NCBI GenBank assembly: GCA_003116975.1
Contig: BGKB01000086.1
Span: forward strand, 124,001-188,000
Length of the DNA stretch: 64,000 nucleotides
Direction of reading: 5' to 3'
From: Aurantiochytrium sp. KH105
Lineage: Eukaryota; Sar; Bigyra; Thraustochytrida; Thraustochytriidae
A program made the translations under genes and the position numbers. Under the pieces are notes generated by a model. That model did not search any database and was not told the origin of the DNA. It saw nothing but the letters and a program-made list of their open reading frames with translations. Shown piece by piece: positions 59,797 through 64,000 of the stretch. Each line of letters starts with the position of its first letter. Positions within the stretch are counted from its first letter, which is position 1.

Positions 59797-60321
59797 ACGA
59801 GTCAGCTCGACTCGCCATTGACAAGTCGGGTCGAGCGCCACATACTATGCTATACTAGACTACTTCCTGCTGCGTCTCATCCACAGCCGCGCTTCGATTC
59901 GCAGCGGCGGCGAGGAGCAGGACGGGAAAGAGATGGCGCGTTTTCTTGGGGTCGATGTAGACCGCGACGGCGCCGCCCTGGCGGTCCTCTTCGCGCGGGG
60001 TTGTGCCGAACCCGCGCGGCGGCGCGGCGCGCGCGGCCCTCCCGGCCGCGCGCGGGGCGGCGCGCGTGGCCCTGGCTGCGAGTGTGTGGGTGGCAGGGGA
60101 GGGTGCCGGAGGTACGGGCCGCACGTGCAAGTGGACAGACAAAGAAACACAAACAAACTAACACGCAAACGCTGGTTCTGTTCTGCACTTATTTTGGGGC
60201 AGTATGCGAGCCCTACTAGCAGGATACGTCTGCCAGGCGCAGCAGGCATCCGAGTATGTATAGAATCCCAGAGCCAGCCAGACAGGGCCGGCCGGAGTGT
60301 GCACAAGTGCGGAATGGCGCG

Positions 60322-60341
60322 CGCAAGTGGGCTATGGCCGC
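60322..60341 (+). promoter_or_regulatory. 20-bp element shared with the 42.1-kb promoter
   Basis: Exact copy of the element at 42132-42151, same strand relative to its downstream gene, 208 bp before the ATG at 60550. Another CACAAGTGCGG core lies just upstream (about 60303). Confidence 0.4.
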
Positions 60342-60549
60342 GGCGGCACTGCGGCCAGCCACAGTCGAAGTCGGGCCCGAGTGAGCCAGGGAGGGAGCGA
60401 GCCTGGACGCGCAGGATTCCAGCGCAGACCTACTTCTGGCGGAGCTCGCGCGGGACGGACGTGGACGAGAGCGAGGAGGCGGACGCGGAGCAGCAGGGGC
60501 AGCAGCAGGGGCAGCAGCAGCGGCAGCAGCAGGAGGCAGGCGCGTCACG

Positions 60550-61683
60550 ATGGGCGACGAAGCGGAAGAGTCCATGTTCGACAGCCTGATGCAGGCGGCC
60601 ACGCCCAAGGCGCGCAAGCGCAGGTCGAAGCGCGCGGAGACCGACGAGGACGAGGGCGCGCCCACGTTCACGGACAGGCTGACCCAGGTCGTGCCGATCG
60701 TGCTCAAGATCGAGGAGGGTATCGCGGCCGCGGTGCTCTTCATCATGCCGTACGTCAAGATGGCCAACGAGGCGTACGACGAGTTCTTGGTTGCCCTCGA
60801 ACCCTACGGCCCCAAGGAAATCATGGGCATGCTGTACGGTCTCGCGCTCATGTTCTTTGGCGGATCCTACATCTCAACGATTGCTACGCTCGAGGCCATC
60901 GACCAGGGTGGCCGCAAGGACCTCGTCCACGCCATCAAAGAGCTCCACGAGCAGGCCACCTCTGTTCGCGATGCCAACCGCACGGACGACCAGCTTGACG
61001 AGGATGGCGACGGCGTTGCGGACGTCAACCAGATCTCGCAGGCCGAGCTTACGGTCCGCAAGGTCAGCCTCTTTCTGCGCTCGTGCGATCCCGAAAAGGT
61101 CTCTGCGGCATTCGGCCGGTTGTATCAGATTCTCGCCATGGTCATTGCCACGCTGCAGGTCAAGTTCGCCCGCGCGCTCAGTCTGGGTGTCTCCATTGGT
61201 AACGTGCTTTCCACGACAATCCTCAAGGCAACGGGCCCGACGATTAAGAACATTGTCGATGAGGACTACTACCCCTGGATCCCCGTCGTCACACGGTACA
61301 TTTGCCGTATGATCGGTATCTCTATCGCCTTTTCCGTGCAGCGTGTGCTCTCGACCGTGCACACTGCGCTCAACGGCGCCCGCATTGCTACCGACGCCTT
61401 TACACGCTGGTGTGAGGCTCGCAACCTTCACTACCTGAGTGACGGCTACCTCGACGATGCCACTGCCTTTTTGCTTGCTGGTCTCGGTATTTACGGCCAG
61501 CTCTTTCTCTACACGAAGCTGCCCTTTATCATCAAGCTCATCCTCTTTCCTGCTACGGTCTCCGAGTACATTCTTACCTTTATGGTGTCCACCTCTGTGG
61601 CTCGCGGCACCACGACTGCCAACCAGCAGCAGGGCTTCAGCCATGGACCTACGGAGCCCATGCCGGGGATGCCCGAGATGTAA
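60550..61683 (+). CDS. Multi-pass membrane protein of unknown function with a DxDGDG loop
   Basis: 377 residues, unrecognised. Hydrophobic segments lie at about 57-68 (short), 92-115, 195-225, 258-277 and 312-350. The N-terminus is basic and acidic. Residues 150-161 read DEDGDGVADVNQ, a DxDGDGxxD calcium-loop-like motif of the EF-hand/thrombospondin-3 type, sitting in the soluble loop between segments 2 and 3. The C-terminus is short, Gln/Pro/Met-rich. The strongly biased G/C third positions and full-length conserved-looking helices argue for a real, well-expressed gene. No signal peptide is obvious. It diverges from the long coiled-coil gene. Possible roles (organelle membrane protein, Ca-sensing) are speculation. 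Confidence 0.8.
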   Translation: MGDEAEESMFDSLMQAATPKARKRRSKRAETDEDEGAPTFTDRLTQVVPIVLKIEEGIAAAVLFIMPYVKMANEAYDEFLVALEPYGPKEIMGMLYGLALMFFGGSYISTIATLEAIDQGGRKDLVHAIKELHEQATSVRDANRTDDQLDEDGDGVADVNQISQAELTVRKVSLFLRSCDPEKVSAAFGRLYQILAMVIATLQVKFARALSLGVSIGNVLSTTILKATGPTIKNIVDEDYYPWIPVVTRYICRMIGISIAFSVQRVLSTVHTALNGARIATDAFTRWCEARNLHYLSDGYLDDATAFLLAGLGIYGQLFLYTKLPFIIKLILFPATVSEYILTFMVSTSVARGTTTANQQQGFSHGPTEPMPGMPEM

Positions 61684-62701
61684 CTACTTGAAGGGCCAAA
61701 TATCTCGCTTTTCTTTGTCTCTTTGTTGTTTCATTTCCTTTTCCCCCCTTTTTCCACGAAAGAAATTAATACATTTTCCTTTCTTCTTACGAACCGCCGC
61801 GTGTCCAAGTCCCACGGAACAATCACTTGAGGACTGAAATCGATGCAACGTTTTTGCGCTGATGCGAGCTTCTCATTACTACCCGAGCAATCATTCTTTC
61901 AACGCAACGAACCGGCGTGGGTCTAAGTCTCACCAAACATTGAACTGATAAAGAAGTGACATCGATGCAACGTCTGTGCAGATGTTGCGACCCCCTTACC
62001 GCGAAAGTAATCATCCAAGTCGCCCCAAACAGTGAAAGTGATGCAAGGCTTGTGCGCTTGTGCTCGCAAAGTCGTTATTACAGATCCTTGGGAATGTTTT
62101 TTTTCAAATCAAGAAATTGATGGCCTTGTATGGCCTTGCGAGTCCTCCTCTCACGGAGGTCTGCCGGAGTGTTCACCAAAAAAAAGCTTTAGAGAGAAAA
62201 TGAGAAGAACGGAGGCTCCTCCGCAATTGGCAATGGGCAATGAGTGTAGGTCTAGCTAGGCCTATAGAGAATCATCAAAGATAATGAAGCGTGAGCAGCA
62301 GCAACACAAAGTAAGATATTTCGTTGGGCCTTTCTCTTTTTTCCTTTTTTTCTAACCCTGTACGACACAACCCACTTTACATGAAAAAAAAATTCCATGC
62401 AAGGGTGTGACACAAGAATTGCGTTGATGGAAACCACACTGCCATTTCTGAAGGCAGGAGATCGGAGCAGTCTCGAAATGCTCGAGACGAGGCGGAGGGA
62501 GGATAGTCACAGGGCAGAGGCCCGCTCAGAGAAAGAGCTATCGAGTAGGTCCTCGACATCTCCGACAAAAGGCAGAATCGAGCTTTTCAGACCCATACCG
62601 ACAGACTCTATCATCATTCCGTTTTCAGCGCATGTGCGAATGGAGAAGGAAAGAAGAGACCGATTACCAGGCCGTCTGGTCACTAGATAAGACTTTCATG
62701 C
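61684..62701. other. Intergenic between convergent genes, with degenerate repeats
   Basis: About 1 kb, AT-rich. No gene seen. It holds three degenerate direct repeats (see next entry) and T-rich tracts near 62338-62354. Confidence 0.6.
61806..62085. repeat. Three degenerate direct repeats of about 90-118 bp
   Basis: Units start near 61806, 61924 and 62016. Each has an AAGTC..C-C..AAC start, a GATGCAA(C/G) core (ATCGATGCAACG in the first two) and a CG..TTATTAC/AATCATC end. Seen by eye; an alignment would sharpen the borders. Confidence 0.6.
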
Positions 62702-64000
62702 TTATTCGTCGCTGTCGACGCTTTGTGACGACGATAGGTCCTCGTATCGATCATGCTCTGGTTTGACGGCAGGAAGTGAGTCGACATATTCATGCGCGTC
62801 AATACGCTCGGGCGTGAGCAAGACCTCCGCATTTGAATCTTTGAGAACAGCGTAGCACATGAATATTGTGTCAATGGTGTTGAGCACAAAGTCGCCCTGG
62901 AAGTTGATGATCACCGCGGATACACATGCGACAAAAACACCGGCAAAAGGCGCAAAGACAAGAACAGAGCCGCTGAGCCAGACAATCATCGTGTCGCTAA
63001 AGAGCGCGAGAAACATGAGCCCCAGAAGCGGGCGACGAACCACGTAAACTGCCGTAATGACAAAAAGAAGCAGACCGCCAATACCGCCAAAGACGCCGCT
63101 GCTATCCGAGGCGTTGGAAAGCGAATTCCATCCATTCACACCATCAATTCGCATCCAGGCGATAAGGCCAATGAGGATGGAGAGTGCGCTGCTGCCCGTG
63201 CGTACAGCCGAGATGAGAATGCGGTCGGCAACATATGCATTTGTGAAATTGCGCTGCAGCAGCTTAGTGGATCGGTACGCAGAAGGACCAAAACCCTCGC
63301 CCGTAAAGGCGTGCGCGATGATGCTGAAGCGAGTAAAGGGTGTTACGCAGCGGCTGAAGGCGCACTTGAGCGGGCGAATGATGAAGCCCAACGGATCGAG
63401 CCACCAGAAGCGCGAACCGTTGCGTTCGACGAGATAGTCAACGAACTCGGTCACAACAGAGCCACCGGCAACGGTGCCGATACTGGTGGTCATGACTGTG
63501 CAAAAGGCCGACATTTCTGGACGAGCGGGCACGGGGACCTGTTGAAGGAACCATGAGCCCATGCACATGCTGATGATGACGAGCTTCCCGGTCTTGCATG
63601 TTGAGACGAACCAGACCATGTAGAAAAACAAATACGTGGTCGCTGCCTTGATGTGGTGCGGTGTGGTGGCTTCGCACGAGTTATGCACGGCGAACTCGAC
63701 CACATTTGCCGTCCGCATGACGACTGCCCAGTGCCAGGCAAGAAAAAGGCACATTATCATAAGCAGGAGGTAGATGGCGCGGAAAATGTAAAAGTTCTGG
63801 TATAGCACCGTGGTGGCGATGCGCAGGTGGTCTCCCATGGCGTGGACAGGTTCTCGCGTGAAGAAGAGGACCAAGAGGAGAACGCTCGCTGCGGCGAAAA
63901 AGAGTGCCGCAAGAATCGTCGTGCCTTCCGTGTTGGCAAAGAGTGCAATCGCAACGGAAATGTACAGAACAGGGAACCAAAGCGTGGCGCCCCAGGAGCT
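62702..64000 (-). CDS. Choline transporter-like protein (SLC44/CTL family), 3' part only
   Basis: 432 residues to the window edge; the 5' end lies beyond 64000. Multiple hydrophobic helices are seen. The C-terminal block FTRFSIIAHAFTGEGFGPSAY, a following KLLQRN, and the last helices ending in a TIDTIFMCYAVL motif match the CTL/SLC44 C-terminal region, where a conserved Arg-rich loop precedes the final TM helices. The tail is acidic and Ser-rich, hydrophilic and probably cytoplasmic. SLC44 proteins transport choline and, in some cases, other substrates, feeding phosphatidylcholine synthesis. The frame is fully open from 64000 to the stop at 62702; the internal TTG at 63874 is not a start. Confidence 0.85.
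   Translation of the reverse strand, partial: SSWGATLWFPVLYISVAIALFANTEGTTILAALFFAAASVLLLVLFFTREPVHAMGDHLRIATTVLYQNFYIFRAIYLLLMIMCLFLAWHWAVVMRTANVVEFAVHNSCEATTPHHIKAATTYLFFYMVWFVSTCKTGKLVIISMCMGSWFLQQVPVPARPEMSAFCTVMTTSIGTVAGGSVVTEFVDYLVERNGSRFWWLDPLGFIIRPLKCAFSRCVTPFTRFSIIAHAFTGEGFGPSAYRSTKLLQRNFTNAYVADRILISAVRTGSSALSILIGLIAWMRIDGVNGWNSLSNASDSSGVFGGIGGLLLFVITAVYVVRRPLLGLMFLALFSDTMIVWLSGSVLVFAPFAGVFVACVSAVIINFQGDFVLNTIDTIFMCYAVLKDSNAEVLLTPERIDAHEYVDSLPAVKPEHDRYEDLSSSQSVDSDE

Larger units (their letters stand above)
59469..60549. other. Intergenic, divergent between coiled-coil and membrane-protein genes
   Basis: 1.08 kb without a supported gene. It contains a 20-bp tandem repeat (about 59711-59796), the shared 20-bp element (60322-60341) and a CAGCAGGGG-type repeat (about 60490-60535) in the leader of the downstream gene. 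Confidence 0.6.

Noticed and set aside
58239-59858. 539-codon frame antisense to the long coiled-coil gene
   Set aside because: Leu/Ala/Arg-rich complement of coiled-coil codons that runs through the 20-bp repeat; no independent support.

Overview
This is nuclear DNA from a eukaryote. It is GC-rich and gene-dense, with almost every gene in one uninterrupted reading frame. Eukaryote-only families are present: anoctamin, a transportin-3-like importin, a GID2/RMND5 ubiquitin ligase subunit, a CEP83-like centriole protein, a TTLL12-like protein and an SLC44/CTL transporter. The style (long intronless genes, GC-rich 5' leaders full of short tandem repeats, flagellar genes beside metabolic genes) fits a thraustochytrid/labyrinthulomycete stramenopile such as Aurantiochytrium, Schizochytrium or Hondaea. 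That assignment is an inference from overall style, not from a marker gene. I saw no rRNA, convincing tRNA, CRISPR array, insertion sequence or viral gene.

Layout. 1-13.2 kb: three tandem, same-strand paralogues of a large two-module FUSC/aromatic-acid-exporter-like membrane protein, separated by 0.9-1.7 kb of repeat-rich DNA. 14.0-15.1 kb: adenosine kinase, followed by a duplicated ~150-bp 3' segment. 15.9-19.7 kb: a TTC39/IML2-like TPR protein converging on GID2/RMND5. 20.3-23.7 kb: a dual-specificity phosphatase converging on a CEP83-like coiled-coil protein. The latter shares a 357-bp divergent promoter with a TTLL12-like gene (24.1-25.8 kb). 26.4-29.4 kb: transportin-3-like importin. 29.7-32.9 kb (minus): a protein with two C2HC fingers, a Gln-rich region and a TFIIIC-like WD40 part. 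34.9-36.2 kb: mitochondrial cysteine desulfurase NFS1, converging on an anoctamin with C-terminal EF-hands (37.3-40.2 kb). 42.4-43.7 kb: an SH3-SH3-coiled-coil-LIM adaptor. 44.9-53.9 kb: a single 2972-codon frame for a WD40/IQ/PPC-like giant protein. 54.5-55.9 kb: a pentameric ligand-gated ion channel-like gene that needs one intron between M1 and M2. 56.0-59.5 kb (minus): a long coiled-coil protein. 60.6-61.7 kb: an unrecognised multi-pass membrane protein with a Ca-loop-like motif. 62.7-64.0 kb (minus): the 3' part of a choline-transporter-like gene, cut by the window edge.

The genes do not form one pathway. Some local themes stand out: membrane transport and ion or lipid flux (FUSC trio, anoctamin, pLGIC, CTL), and centriole/tubulin biology in the CEP83/TTLL12 divergent pair. 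Start codons were chosen as the first in-frame ATG that has good context or agrees with a paralogue, because several open frames extend upstream only through non-ATG codons. Intergenic stretches longer than 300 bp mostly hold short tandem repeats and no believable gene.
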